DNA from: Bacteroidota bacterium
GTDB taxonomy: Bacteria; Bacteroidota; Ignavibacteria; Ignavibacteriales; Melioribacteraceae
Assembly (NCBI GenBank): GCA_018818065.1
Contig: JAHISV010000012.1
Location: 310,001-374,000, forward strand
DNA: 64,000 nt
Direction of reading: 5' to 3'
The translations under genes and the position numbers were made by a program. Of the stretch, positions 1 through 8,409 are shown in pieces (within the stretch, counting starts at the first letter, position 1; every line of letters starts with the position of its first letter). Under the pieces are notes generated by a model, which ran no database searches, was not told the DNA's origin, and was given only the letters and a program-made list of their open reading frames with translations.

Positions 1-1286
1 AAATTTGAACGGATATCTTGGGCTACTGCAAGACAAAGCTGTGGATTATTTATAAAATGTTGTATCTTCTCATAAAACTCATTTTCAGTCATTTCCTTGC
101 CAAAGTGCTTACTATAAAGTTTAGATTGAGATAGCATATAACTTCTAAATACTTTAGACTTTCCATATTTTGGGAAAGGACAACTTAAACCATTAATTGG
201 GGCTTGAAGTTGTACACCTAATGAAGGTTGCGGCATGGCTTCAAGACAAATGTCAGACGCTAAATAGAAAATTTTAAGATCAGGAGTAGGCGGATAGATA
301 AACACTCTTTCAGATTTGTTAAAGCTCTGAACAAGAACGTCATTTTCAGATAAACCGACTATTATAAAGACTACTTCCAAATTCTTTTGAAGTATATTCT
401 CGGCTATTTCGAAAAAATTATATTCCGAATTTGGTATTAATTTTTCTCTTGTGGCAACTGTTAAGATTATCGTTTTATTTGTATCAATTCTAAGAATCTC
501 ACGAGCTTGTCTTTTTTGATCAACTTCCAAATGAGTCTCTATATTATCGGATTGTGTAAAGTGCAAATAAAAAGAATTTTCTATTCTACGATATCTCTCT
601 GTAAATTTCGTATGAAATTCTGTATGAGAGAACACCATGTCAGTAATTGATTTCCCAAACCAAAACCAAGAATGGGCATGATTCTCAACTATTACTGGAA
701 TTGTACCTGCATTCGCAAAAGCTAAAGTAGGAATTACGTCAAAAGGATGATGATACAAAATAATTCTCTTAAAACGCTTTGATATGATTTTTAATGCATA
801 TGCCCTATCTAGTGGTGAATTATAACTAAAAAGTGAAAGAATTTTCGCATATTCATCAACTCCTTCTTTAAACCATATTGGCACACTCTCAACTTCTCTT
901 TTTGTTAAAATAAAACCTTGTTTTTTTTCTTTAGACCTTTTTACCATTTGATTTATTACTCTAGTATGCCCTCCTATATTCGCAATTTCGCTGGCAACAT
1001 GAAGAGTACTATTTTCTTTGTGAACTTCAAATAAGTTTTCTATCTCTCGAGATATTCCTTCAACATCAACAAAATTTTCCAATTTTTGGCCATAACCCAA
1101 TAATAGGTTCTCGATTTCTGCATCAAAAAAGCATCCAGGATGATTTCTCCATGCGAATTGACCAATTTTCTCTATTAAGTTTATATTTTGTGTTATTACA
1201 TCCAAATTGCTTGAATTAAAATCAAGTTTTGATTTCATATGCAAATATACAAGCTTATTTCGCTCAAGAAAGTTTTCTGTCGACAT
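1..1286 (-). CDS. Glycosyltransferase, GT-B type (3' end beyond window)
   Basis: Translating the minus strand from the ATG at 1286 gives an uninterrupted frame of 428 codons that runs off the left edge, so the C-terminus is missing. The middle carries LHVASEIANIGGHTRVINQM, a glycine-rich N-domain signature seen in retaining GT-B (GT4-like) glycosyltransferases of capsule and O-antigen clusters. Further on come a strand-rich ILTVATREKLIP segment and DICLEAMPQPSLG, which sits where GT-B enzymes carry their nucleotide-sugar-binding acidic loop. It probably transfers a sugar onto a surface glycan from the cytoplasmic side of the membrane. The start overlaps the stop of the preceding 60-codon remnant (TAATG), so translation is probably coupled. 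The neighbouring deoxy-amino-sugar genes make that sugar a candidate donor, which is inference. The exact family is uncertain. Confidence 0.72.
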   Translation of the reverse strand, partial: MSTENFLERNKLVYLHMKSKLDFNSSNLDVITQNINLIEKIGQFAWRNHPGCFFDAEIENLLLGYGQKLENFVDVEGISREIENLFEVHKENSTLHVASEIANIGGHTRVINQMVKRSKEKKQGFILTKREVESVPIWFKEGVDEYAKILSLFSYNSPLDRAYALKIISKRFKRIILYHHPFDVIPTLAFANAGTIPVIVENHAHSWFWFGKSITDMVFSHTEFHTKFTERYRRIENSFYLHFTQSDNIETHLEVDQKRQAREILRIDTNKTIILTVATREKLIPNSEYNFFEIAENILQKNLEVVFIIVGLSENDVLVQSFNKSERVFIYPPTPDLKIFYLASDICLEAMPQPSLGVQLQAPINGLSCPFPKYGKSKVFRSYMLSQSKLYSKHFGKEMTENEFYEKIQHFINNPQLCLAVAQDIRSN

Positions 1287-1468
1287 TACAAAACCCCAAT
1301 ATTTGAAGCTAATTGTGAATTCATTTTCCCTTTAGTCATAAATGCATAATTGTTTTTCTCAGAAAACATTAAAAAAGCTTGTCCTATAAACAGCCCTTCA
1401 ATAGCATTAGAGATAAAATTTTCATGATTATAAGTTACCATCCATATGTTAACAATCATTTCATTCAT
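1286..1468 (-). pseudogene. Remnant of a family 2 glycosyltransferase N-terminus
   Basis: This 60-codon frame begins with VNIWMVTYNHENFISNAIEG. That matches the first strand and helix of GT2 glycosyltransferases (consensus V-P-x-Y-N-x-E-x-x-I-x-x-A-I-x-S). Only about 25 residues look like GT2; the DxD metal site and the rest of the roughly 250-residue domain are absent, and the remainder is unrecognisable. Both ends are tightly coupled: it starts in an ATGA overlap with the ligase stop and ends in a TAATG overlap with the next glycosyltransferase. It is most simply a gene that suffered a large internal deletion yet still bridges translation between its neighbours. A functional micropeptide cannot be excluded. 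Confidence 0.6.
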
Positions 1469-2796
1469 AACCTTATCCTCTTAAATCTTTCAGAAAATTG
1501 TTCCTGGCTTACAATTTCTACGTGAACGGGAATTTTATATTTTTCTAACCTTGCGGCACAATGTTTTTGTATTCTTTTTTTAATATCATAAAGTGATTCA
1601 TCGTTTTCAAGATTAATCCTTGCTCCAACTACCTGCCCCAGAATAGGATTTGTGACTGCCGATATTGTGACATCAATAATATTATCAATTTCCAGTATAA
1701 CAGATTCCACCTCGGCTGGATTTACTTTTTGTCCACCGACATTAATCATTTCACTTTCTCTTCCTAGAATTTTTATCCATTCACCGTCTTGTTCCACTTT
1801 GTCGCCTGTGTTATACCACCCGTCACTATCAATTGGAACTTCAGCATTTAAATAACCCAGTATTGTTGATTCCGCTTTAATAAAAAGAATATTATTAACA
1901 ACCTTTGTCTCGTAACCGCTCCCCCCAACTTTCATCCATAATGAATCGGAGCTTTTGGATTTACTATTCATTACACCAAGTTCTGTTAGACCATAAGTCT
2001 GTTTGAGCCTGATCTCAGGAAAAATACGGTTGAATGCTTTTAAGGTTGATTCGTGCATTGGTTCGGTTCCATAGCTAATGATTTTCAAAGATGACAAATC
2101 ATAATTTTCGTAAACTTTGCTATACAGAATCATATTTATAAATGTCGGAGTTGTGGGTAATAGTTCTATTTTATACTTTTCAATAAATCCGCATATAGCA
2201 TCGGGAGCATTTTTCTCAGGAACGCCAACAACACCACCGTTAGACAATATGTGGAACAGGGTATTTAATCCACCCCAATGATCGAAGAGCAAAAAAATTA
2301 ATGTGCGTAGTGGTTGTCGAACGTGTTTATACTTTTCGAGCAGTAAGGTAAAATCATGTAATGCCGCTTTAGGTTCACCTGTTGAACCGGATGAAAATAT
2401 TATTATACCGGGTTTACTGCTGTCCTTTAGTTGTTGAATATATTTGTGGATTGAGATGTTTTCTGTTTTAGTATGTTTATAGCCGTTACAATCAAATAAG
2501 ATGTGATCCTCAACTTCTGCAACCCTTAATTTATTAGTAACATCTTTGCTTTGAATATTTATTGGAACAATCACATTACTATTCTCAATTAAAGCAAGGA
2601 GTATGCTAATTGCATCAGTATTAAAATCCGACTGAAGCGCCACAACTGCTCCCGGAACAATATCCTTTCTGATTATCGATTGCCAGTATCCAATTCTTTC
2701 ATTCAGATAACCATAGCTATAAATTTCATCTTTATAGATGACGGCTTCTTTATCAGCGTTTTTTAGCATCTTATCTATAAAATGATCAATATACAT
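1465..2796 (-). CDS. Acyl-AMP ligase of the ANL (AMP-binding) superfamily
   Basis: This adenylate-forming enzyme activates a carboxylic acid with ATP and probably loads it onto one of the neighbouring acyl carrier proteins. Visible core motifs are the phosphate loop FSSGSTGEPKAA (about residues 134-145), YGLTELG (268-274), YNTGD (328-332) and GRESEMINVGGQKVNPAEVE (345-364). At 443 residues it is shorter than the usual 500-550. The C-terminal lid ends in SERFKRIRL, which keeps a lysine and arginines where family members carry the catalytic A10 lysine. It overlaps the SDR gene by 1 nt (TGATG) and the glycosyltransferase remnant by 4 nt, so it belongs to a single operon. The substrate is not predictable. 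Its context, with two ACPs, a reductase and an N-acyltransferase, suggests it primes a non-acetyl acyl group for an amino sugar. Confidence 0.85.
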   Translation of the reverse strand: MYIDHFIDKMLKNADKEAVIYKDEIYSYGYLNERIGYWQSIIRKDIVPGAVVALQSDFNTDAISILLALIENSNVIVPINIQSKDVTNKLRVAEVEDHILFDCNGYKHTKTENISIHKYIQQLKDSSKPGIIIFSSGSTGEPKAALHDFTLLLEKYKHVRQPLRTLIFLLFDHWGGLNTLFHILSNGGVVGVPEKNAPDAICGFIEKYKIELLPTTPTFINMILYSKVYENYDLSSLKIISYGTEPMHESTLKAFNRIFPEIRLKQTYGLTELGVMNSKSKSSDSLWMKVGGSGYETKVVNNILFIKAESTILGYLNAEVPIDSDGWYNTGDKVEQDGEWIKILGRESEMINVGGQKVNPAEVESVILEIDNIIDVTISAVTNPILGQVVGARINLENDESLYDIKKRIQKHCAARLEKYKIPVHVEIVSQEQFSERFKRIRL

Positions 2797-3494
2797 CAGG
2801 ATAACCCTCCAAGATAAAGGACCTGACCTGTTACCATGTTACTTTTGTGATTAATAAAAAAGTTGATAACATTAATTATATCTCCATGATCCGACATTTT
2901 TTTTACAGCCTGTCTGTTAATAAGTGATGTGATTTTGTCTTCCGGAATATTTCTTATCAAATCAGTTTTTACAGGAGTAGGTCCAACAGCATTTACCGTT
3001 ATGTTCATACCAGCGTATTCTTTAGCCAAAATCCTTGTCATCATCTCAACAGCAGCTTTTGATGATGTATAAATACACTCGCCTTCCAATCTTAGCGGTA
3101 CGCCTATTGTTGAAAAATTTACAACTCTACCCCATTTATTTTTTGACATAACTTTTGCCACTTCTCTGGAGAATAAAAATGTTCCCAGTACATTTACTTT
3201 AAATATTTTTTCAACAACTGATGCAGGAGTTAGCAAAGTATGATTCATCGAGGCTATACCTGCATTGTTAAGCAGGTAGTCAATTTTTTTATATTTTCGT
3301 GATACATCAGTTATCATTTTCTCAACGCTCTTTTCATCAGAAACATCCAGGCAAAAATGCTCATATCTTTCGTGGAGTAGTTCAGATTCCGATCTTGAAC
3401 AACCAATTACGGTATATCCTTTCTTCAGATAGTATTGAGATAATTCTCTCCCTATCCCTTTAGAAGTACCGGTTATTACCATTATCTTATTCAT
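2796..3494 (-). CDS. Short-chain dehydrogenase/reductase, FabG-like
   Basis: This is a classical SDR of about 232 residues. It has the NAD(P)-binding TGTSKGIG motif at the N-terminus, NNAG near residues 76-79, and a catalytic triad in VNFSTIG (Ser about 128) and YTSSK (Tyr 142, Lys 146). FabG-type enzymes reduce 3-oxoacyl-ACP to 3-hydroxyacyl-ACP. With two ACPs and an acyl ligase alongside, reduction of an ACP-bound acyl chain is the likeliest role; an NDP-sugar ketoreductase is the alternative. I chose the ATG at 3494, which follows the ACP stop by one base and leaves the usual short lead before the glycine motif. A TTG at 3506 would add four residues and is better placed behind an AGGA sequence, so the start is not settled. 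Confidence 0.83.
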   Translation of the reverse strand: MNKIMVITGTSKGIGRELSQYYLKKGYTVIGCSRSESELLHERYEHFCLDVSDEKSVEKMITDVSRKYKKIDYLLNNAGIASMNHTLLTPASVVEKIFKVNVLGTFLFSREVAKVMSKNKWGRVVNFSTIGVPLRLEGECIYTSSKAAVEMMTRILAKEYAGMNITVNAVGPTPVKTDLIRNIPEDKITSLINRQAVKKMSDHGDIINVINFFINHKSNMVTGQVLYLGGLS

Positions 3495-3495
3495 T

Positions 3496-3780
3496 TTATT
3501 GTTCAATTTCTTCCTGAATAAATTCTACGAGTGTTTTAACTGTTTTAAATGGACTGTTTTTCCTTGACATTGCTTTTTCAGACACTAATGAAATATCAAT
3601 ATTCCGTTCCTTTAATTGGTTTTCGACTCCAACAATTATATTGACAAATCCAAGTGAATCTATTGAGGAATTACTACCGAACAAAACAGTATCGTCTGAA
3701 GCTTTTTCATCACTTCCCTGCAATTCAAAATTATCATTAATAGCCAAATGGATAATGCTCTTTATTTCTTGCTCCGTCAT
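3496..3780 (-). CDS. Acyl carrier protein (94 residues)
   Basis: This small acidic helical protein carries SSIDSLGFVNII, the phosphopantetheine attachment motif, with the modified serine at residue 42. Pfam-type acyl carrier proteins of 75-95 residues look like this. It probably carries the acyl group activated by the downstream ligase and modified by the SDR. Its ATG overlaps the TGA of the 28-codon ORF upstream (ATGA). It ends one base before the preferred ATG of the SDR, so the genes are probably co-translated. It is clearly different from the second ACP at 3873-4097 and is not a recent duplicate of it. Confidence 0.85.
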   Translation of the reverse strand: MTEQEIKSIIHLAINDNFELQGSDEKASDDTVLFGSNSSIDSLGFVNIIVGVENQLKERNIDISLVSEKAMSRKNSPFKTVKTLVEFIQEEIEQ

Positions 3781-3863
3781 TTTTTGCTCCTGTAATTCTC
3801 TTTTAATATTAGATGTTCTTCTCCCTTAGGTGGATCGAACAAAGACACTTTATTCTTTTCCAT
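3777..3863 (-). CDS. 28-residue ORF between the two acyl carrier proteins
   Basis: Between the two ACP genes the minus strand encodes an ATG-started frame of 28 codons. It begins MEKNKVSLFDPPKGEEH and ends with YRSKK. It starts 10 bases after the stop of the upstream ACP, and its TGA overlaps the next ACP start by 4 nt (ATGA). That placement is exactly what is seen for genuine coupled genes, and the frame fills the whole gap. I recognise no family; it is charged, soluble and has no membrane segment. It may be a tiny genuine protein, a translational bridge, or the N-terminal stub of a lost gene. Confidence 0.35.
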   Translation of the reverse strand: MEKNKVSLFDPPKGEEHLILKENYRSKK

Positions 3864-3872
3864 TTACAGCAT

Positions 3873-4097
3873 CTATTTTTTTACTATCTCCCCAACAGTT
3901 GAAACAATAACAGAATCAAACACATCAACTCCGAATTCCCATTTAATGCGGACGGTTAGTCCTGCCAAATCAAAAGAATCTAATCCAATTTCATCCCTTA
4001 GATTGGATGACGCCTGCAAAGATGAAATATTTTCTTTGGAATTACTATCCAGAAGCTGGTTGATAATTAATTGTAGTTTTTCAATTGTATTGGGCAT
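3873..4097 (-). CDS. Acyl carrier protein (74 residues)
   Basis: This is a second small ACP with IGLDSFDLAGL; the serine at residue 41 is the predicted phosphopantetheine site. The final helix is short and ends in VGEIVKK. It overlaps the 3' end of the upstream hexapeptide acyltransferase by 17 nt, a strong sign that both are translated together and that the acyltransferase may take its acyl donor from this carrier. Two dissimilar ACPs in one sugar cluster suggest separate loading and donor carriers, or two different acyl chains (inference). A holo-ACP synthase is not in the window and would have to be supplied from elsewhere. Confidence 0.82.
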   Translation of the reverse strand: MPNTIEKLQLIINQLLDSNSKENISSLQASSNLRDEIGLDSFDLAGLTVRIKWEFGVDVFDSVIVSTVGEIVKK

Positions 4098-4644
4098 AAA
4101 ATTCCTTTTCGAGCTCCAAAAATTTTTGTTTCCTTTTCCCGATTTCTACTCCGGGAATTCCACGGTAAATTGTGAAAGGTTCGCAATTTTTTACAATAAG
4201 TGTTAATGCAGAAACTGCAGAACCAATTTCCATTACTACATTCGGCATGATAATAGAACCCGCACCAATTATCACGTGCTTTTTCAAATGAATTTGTCCT
4301 GATGTCTCTCTTCTAAACTTATCCGGTATCAGTGGATTCGTCATCCCCCAACCCATGTAGTCATCTGTACTTGAATATAGCGACACCCGCCCTGAAATGG
4401 AGACAAAATCTTCGATTAAAATTTCACCTTTCCCGATGAAAGACGAGTAAGGTGCGATATGTACATAGTTCCCAATTTTAATATTGTTGCTTGCTGAAAG
4501 AATGCAAAAATCATCTATCCGAATATTGCTTCCAATTGAGATCAGGTTTGGCTTGTAAATGCTTGCTTTATCAGAAATATTTACGTTTTCACCAAGTTCC
4601 TTAAAACCAACCTGACTCAATTGTTCTTCTGTTAAATATGCCAT
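4081..4644 (-). CDS. Left-handed beta-helix (hexapeptide) acyltransferase
   Basis: The 187 residues contain repeated hexads typical of the LbH fold (ISIGSNIRIDDFCILSA, IKIGNYVHIAPYSSF, HLKKHVIIGAGSIIMPNV). The same region has the loop found in xenobiotic/galactoside-type and sugar N-acyltransferases. Enzymes of this type transfer acetyl or other acyl groups to a hydroxyl or amino group on a sugar nucleotide. The gene sits between the DegT aminotransferase, which would create the amino group, and an ACP that it overlaps. N-acylation of an NDP-amino sugar is therefore the preferred role, comparable to FdtC- or VioB-type enzymes. Whether the donor is acyl-CoA or acyl-ACP cannot be told from sequence; the ACP overlap favours acyl-ACP. 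Confidence 0.82.
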   Translation of the reverse strand: MAYLTEEQLSQVGFKELGENVNISDKASIYKPNLISIGSNIRIDDFCILSASNNIKIGNYVHIAPYSSFIGKGEILIEDFVSISGRVSLYSSTDDYMGWGMTNPLIPDKFRRETSGQIHLKKHVIIGAGSIIMPNVVMEIGSAVSALTLIVKNCEPFTIYRGIPGVEIGKRKQKFLELEKEFYAQYN

Positions 4645-4662
4645 AAAAATCTCATCTCCTAA

Positions 4663-5751
4663 CTATATTAATTGACTAGTCAGTTTCAAAATTACGAAGT
4701 TTATTTCTTCGTAAGTGAGTTTATAATATAGTGGTAAACATAAAATCCTTCTCGAGATATCTTCAGAGACCGGCAGGTGAGATTGTTCGAGTATTTTATC
4801 ATACTTATTTACTGACGGATAAAAATATCTTCTCGGGAAGATATTATTTTCATTGAGAGTTAATTCAGCTTTCAGAAGTTTATCCTCACTTTGAAAAATA
4901 ACAGGGAAATAAGAATAGTTGCTCTCGCCAAATTTCAATTCCTGAAAAGCAAATGAATTAATTGTACTTAGCTGTTTGCGGTAATACAGCCACTTACTTT
5001 TTCTATCTTTTAGAACATCTTCATAGTACTTTAGATTCACCAATCCCAGAGCTGCGTGTACTTCTGTCATCTTTCCGTTAAAACCTTCTTCTACTATATC
5101 TTTGTTTTCATTGTGTCCAAAGAATCGAATTCTTTTTAATTTTTCATGAAGCTCAATATTATTTGCTATAACAGCACCACCCTCTGCTGTGTTTAGCAAT
5201 TTTGTTGCATGAAAACTTGTTGCCGATAGATCACCAAACTTTAATATGCTTTCATTTTTATAAGTCGAACCCACGGCATGGGCGGCATCATATATTACTT
5301 TCAGATTATGTTTTTTAGCTATTACTTCAATTGATTCAATATCACACGGATTACCAAATACATGAACTGGCATTATAGCAACGGTTTTATCTGTTATTTT
5401 TTCTTCAATTTGTTTTGGGTCGATATTTAAAGTTTCAGCATCAATATCAGCAAACACAGGCGTACACCCTTCCCACATTATTGAACTAACCGTTGCTATC
5501 CATGTAAATGGAGTTGTAATAATTTCTCCCTTAAGTTCCAGCGCTTTGATTGCCATTTGCAATGCGATTGTGCCATTGGAAACTGCAACCAGGTTTTTAA
5601 TACCCAGAATTTTATTGAAATCTTTTTCAAATTGTTGCACAAGCGGACCGTTATGAGTAAGAATTCCTCTTTCCCAAACGCCTTGCAGTATTTCCATGTA
5701 TTCGTCTAGCGGAGCTAGCGATGGCATAGTTACATATATTGGCTTACTCAT
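4663..5751 (-). CDS. DegT/DnrJ/EryC1/StrS sugar aminotransferase
   Basis: This PLP-dependent aminotransferase puts an amino group from glutamate onto a keto-sugar nucleotide. Family features are the N-terminal GPLVQQFEKDF region, SNGTIALQMA (cofactor phosphate contacts, residues 58-67), YDAAHAVGS (155-162) and SFHATKLLNTAEGG, with the PLP-binding lysine at residue 184. The length of 362 is normal. It overlaps the upstream oxidoreductase by 4 nt and is followed after 18 nt by the acyltransferase. It is close in type to VioA/FdtB enzymes that use dTDP-4-keto- or 3-keto-6-deoxyhexoses. The position aminated here (C3 or C4) depends on what the upstream oxidoreductase does and cannot be decided from sequence. 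Confidence 0.88.
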   Translation of the reverse strand: MSKPIYVTMPSLAPLDEYMEILQGVWERGILTHNGPLVQQFEKDFNKILGIKNLVAVSNGTIALQMAIKALELKGEIITTPFTWIATVSSIMWEGCTPVFADIDAETLNIDPKQIEEKITDKTVAIMPVHVFGNPCDIESIEVIAKKHNLKVIYDAAHAVGSTYKNESILKFGDLSATSFHATKLLNTAEGGAVIANNIELHEKLKRIRFFGHNENKDIVEEGFNGKMTEVHAALGLVNLKYYEDVLKDRKSKWLYYRKQLSTINSFAFQELKFGESNYSYFPVIFQSEDKLLKAELTLNENNIFPRRYFYPSVNKYDKILEQSHLPVSEDISRRILCLPLYYKLTYEEINFVILKLTSQLI

Positions 5752-6722
5752 TTTTTCGCTAACTCCTTTATTTCTTCAAGCAACCTGGATTGATTCAGAT
5801 TTTGTTTATGCTCTTTTTCAAAGCTTCCACTCAGGATTAATTCATGTAAATAATTTAACATGTTTATAAAATGATTATCTGCTGGCAAAAGTTTTGTTTC
5901 TTTTTTCTCGGTTGTTTCAAAAGAAATTGTTGGTTGGAATCCGGGAGGAGCTGTAAATATTCTTTCGGCAACTATTTTCCCTTTTGAACCCCAAAGTTCA
6001 AGATTGCATTGGTAAAAATTATCAAATCCGAATGCAATCTCTGAAAAAATGGAAGAATTATCCTCAGATAAAAAAGCACCTCCCCATGTATCCACATCAT
6101 ATCTATTGTCAAAATGGAGTTTGGCAGCTTGCACTGATATATTCTCTCCGAGAAAGATCTGAGATATTTTAACAGGATAAGCACCGGCATCAAATAGCGC
6201 TCCACCGCCCAGTTCTTTTTTATACCTTATATTTTCTTTCTCATCAAATGGAGGAAATCCGAAGGAACTTCTTACAGATCGAAGTTCACCGATTACGTTA
6301 TCCTTTACAAGGTCCGAAATATATTTTAACTGCGAATGAAACCTGAACTGAAAGTTTTCAACAACCGCGAGTTTTTTTTCTCTTGCTTTATTTGTTATTT
6401 GTACTGTTTCACTTAAAGAACATGATAAAGATTTTTCAGCCAATACATGAATTCCATTGTCAAGCGCTTTCATAATCCATTCAAAATGTAATGCATTAGG
6501 AAGTGGAATATAAACAACATCTATATTGCCCTTAGTAATTAATGAATCATAACCTTCGTAGGCTTCACAATTATAGTCCGAAGCTAATTCCATGGACTTA
6601 TTTTTACTTCGGCTAGCAATACCTTCGACTATAAATTTAGAGTGAGGGGAAATTAGGGCAGGAAGCAAAGATTTTTTTGCAATATTTGCACAGCCCAATA
6701 TTCCTATTTTCAGTCTATCCAT
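5748..6722 (-). CDS. Gfo/Idh/MocA-type NDP-sugar oxidoreductase
   Basis: The N-terminal Rossmann domain starts with KIGILGCANIAKKSLLPAL, followed by the LAEKSLSCSL motif (the EKP-like catalytic loop, near residues 94-103). The C-terminal substrate domain has GGGALFDAGAYPVK. Members next to a 2,3-dehydratase, such as those in macrolide-sugar pathways, reduce the unstable 3-keto-2-deoxy product at C3. That gives a 2,6-dideoxy-4-keto sugar. Its place immediately after the 2,3-dehydratase (9-nt gap) and before the aminotransferase (4-nt overlap) fits that order. It could instead be an oxidase or epimerase acting on a different sugar. Length and domain order are normal. Confidence 0.82.
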   Translation of the reverse strand: MDRLKIGILGCANIAKKSLLPALISPHSKFIVEGIASRSKNKSMELASDYNCEAYEGYDSLITKGNIDVVYIPLPNALHFEWIMKALDNGIHVLAEKSLSCSLSETVQITNKAREKKLAVVENFQFRFHSQLKYISDLVKDNVIGELRSVRSSFGFPPFDEKENIRYKKELGGGALFDAGAYPVKISQIFLGENISVQAAKLHFDNRYDVDTWGGAFLSEDNSSIFSEIAFGFDNFYQCNLELWGSKGKIVAERIFTAPPGFQPTISFETTEKKETKLLPADNHFINMLNYLHELILSGSFEKEHKQNLNQSRLLEEIKELAKK

Positions 6723-6731
6723 TAACCATCC

Positions 6732-8162
6732 TTAAATAAACGTTATTGCTGAGATCAGGCTTCTTGCCTGCATATTCAAATAATTATTAAATTTCAAAAA
6801 TTCATTCAGCTGACTTAAGGTCATCCAAATGTAATTTGGAGGTAATTCAATTGATAATTCCTCTCCTGCCAGTACAATCAGATTTCGGTTCTGTTCTTTA
6901 AAGAATCTGCCGCCTTCTTCAGATTGCATCGTGTCAAATATTTTTTTCTCTTTTGGAACCGAAAGGACATATTCCAAGAAAGGGATACTCCCTTTTCTCG
7001 AATCTCTGTAATTTCCCGTTAAACACTGAACAGTGGGTGCGAATTCAATAATGTCATGATTACCACACTCCAGTTTTGCCTGAACAGCAAAGTGTAGTAA
7101 CCCGTTTATCTCTTTGCAGATGAAAGCAGAGACTCCCTCTTGTGCCGGTTCAACCATTGGCTGTGACCATTTTACGACTTCACGATTTGATATCTCAATA
7201 TCTACAGGAATCACTTTAAAGAACTTATCTTCAGCATGTTTAATTTCACTATCGTTAAATATCCATCCCTCAAGATTTTTTAGGGCAATTTTACATATAT
7301 CAAGTTCATAAATGCTTTTTAACCTTGTTAAAAATGATATTATTTCATCCATTGAATGAAGAGATCCTTTCTCAACTAAAGTGGATTTCAGCAAAGCTTT
7401 CTCTGTCGTCTCGCCTTTTTCATTATGTCCTAGAAAATTAAAAAAATCGACAACGTTTTCATCAAGATTTCCAAATGATATTCCTGAAATTACTGTTCTC
7501 GTATCCATGTTGACTATATTATTTTTTTGCATCAGTTTTTTAATCTGTGCTAAAGTAACCCAGGTATAATCATCATAAACCGGAATCTCTTCCTCAATCT
7601 TAATTATTATATTGCGATTCCGCTTTCGTAAAAATCTGGCTCCTTGTTCTGACTGAAGCTGATCAAGCATCACCTGTTCGGGTCTCGCATTCCGAAAGTA
7701 TTCTAAATACCGGGGTTTTTTCCCATTATGCGCCTGTGTATAGTTGCTTTTTGTAGCCTGCAACGTTGGGGATAATTGCACATAATTTTTATTTCCGGGT
7801 TCTATTTTCGCTTGCATCAAAAAATGTAAAATTCCATCAAACTCTTTTACTATTATTCCTAGAAATCCTATTTCACTTTGGTTAATAATTGGTTGTTGCC
7901 AGGAATTTACACCACCCCAATTTGTAGAAACCATAATCCCATCAATGGAAAAGAATTTACTCGTTTCATGTTTAATTATTCCCAATTTCTCTTCATATTG
8001 CCATTTATCCAGTTTAGAAAAGAGTGTTTTCTCAATTTTCACATCTACATGCTGTTTTCTTTTCTTCAACCACTTTAAAATATCCTCAATGGACTCATAT
8101 TTGCCCACGGGCGAAAATGAAGATTTAAGAAACTCTAAACTTTTGTTATTCTGGTTTTTCAT
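6732..8162 (-). CDS. NDP-hexose 2,3-dehydratase
   Basis: The 476 residues form two related halves of about 220 residues. Each contains a NWGGVNSWQQPII-like or VVKWSQPMVEPA segment, then a QAKxExGN motif (QAKIEPGNKNYVQLSPTLQ and QAKLECGNHDIIEFAPTVQ), and later LQSEQGARF or MQSEEGGRF. This tandem architecture is characteristic of the EvaA/TylX3/SpnO family. Those enzymes remove the C2 hydroxyl of dTDP-4-keto-6-deoxyglucose, the committed step to 2-deoxysugars. The gene is the first of the minus-strand operon in this window, and the 247-nt gap upstream probably holds the promoter. The family is best known from actinomycete antibiotics; here it lies in a surface-polysaccharide setting. Confidence 0.88.
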   Translation of the reverse strand: MKNQNNKSLEFLKSSFSPVGKYESIEDILKWLKKRKQHVDVKIEKTLFSKLDKWQYEEKLGIIKHETSKFFSIDGIMVSTNWGGVNSWQQPIINQSEIGFLGIIVKEFDGILHFLMQAKIEPGNKNYVQLSPTLQATKSNYTQAHNGKKPRYLEYFRNARPEQVMLDQLQSEQGARFLRKRNRNIIIKIEEEIPVYDDYTWVTLAQIKKLMQKNNIVNMDTRTVISGISFGNLDENVVDFFNFLGHNEKGETTEKALLKSTLVEKGSLHSMDEIISFLTRLKSIYELDICKIALKNLEGWIFNDSEIKHAEDKFFKVIPVDIEISNREVVKWSQPMVEPAQEGVSAFICKEINGLLHFAVQAKLECGNHDIIEFAPTVQCLTGNYRDSRKGSIPFLEYVLSVPKEKKIFDTMQSEEGGRFFKEQNRNLIVLAGEELSIELPPNYIWMTLSQLNEFLKFNNYLNMQARSLISAITFI

Positions 8163-8409
8163 TATTCTTAACTTTTAAGTATAAAATGAATTTATGCGGT
8201 CATTTATTGATTATCAGAGTGACCTAATATTAAATCATTCATTAAGTTCTATTCATTAAATATAATAGCATACACCATGAATATAATTCCATGGTTATTT
8301 ATGAGCCGTAGTGCAAATTATATACCAAAGAAAATTGCTGATTTTTAACAAATTTGAGTATTATTTTTGAGGGGATGGATAATATTGAGATTGTGGCTAT
8401 TATTAGCCG

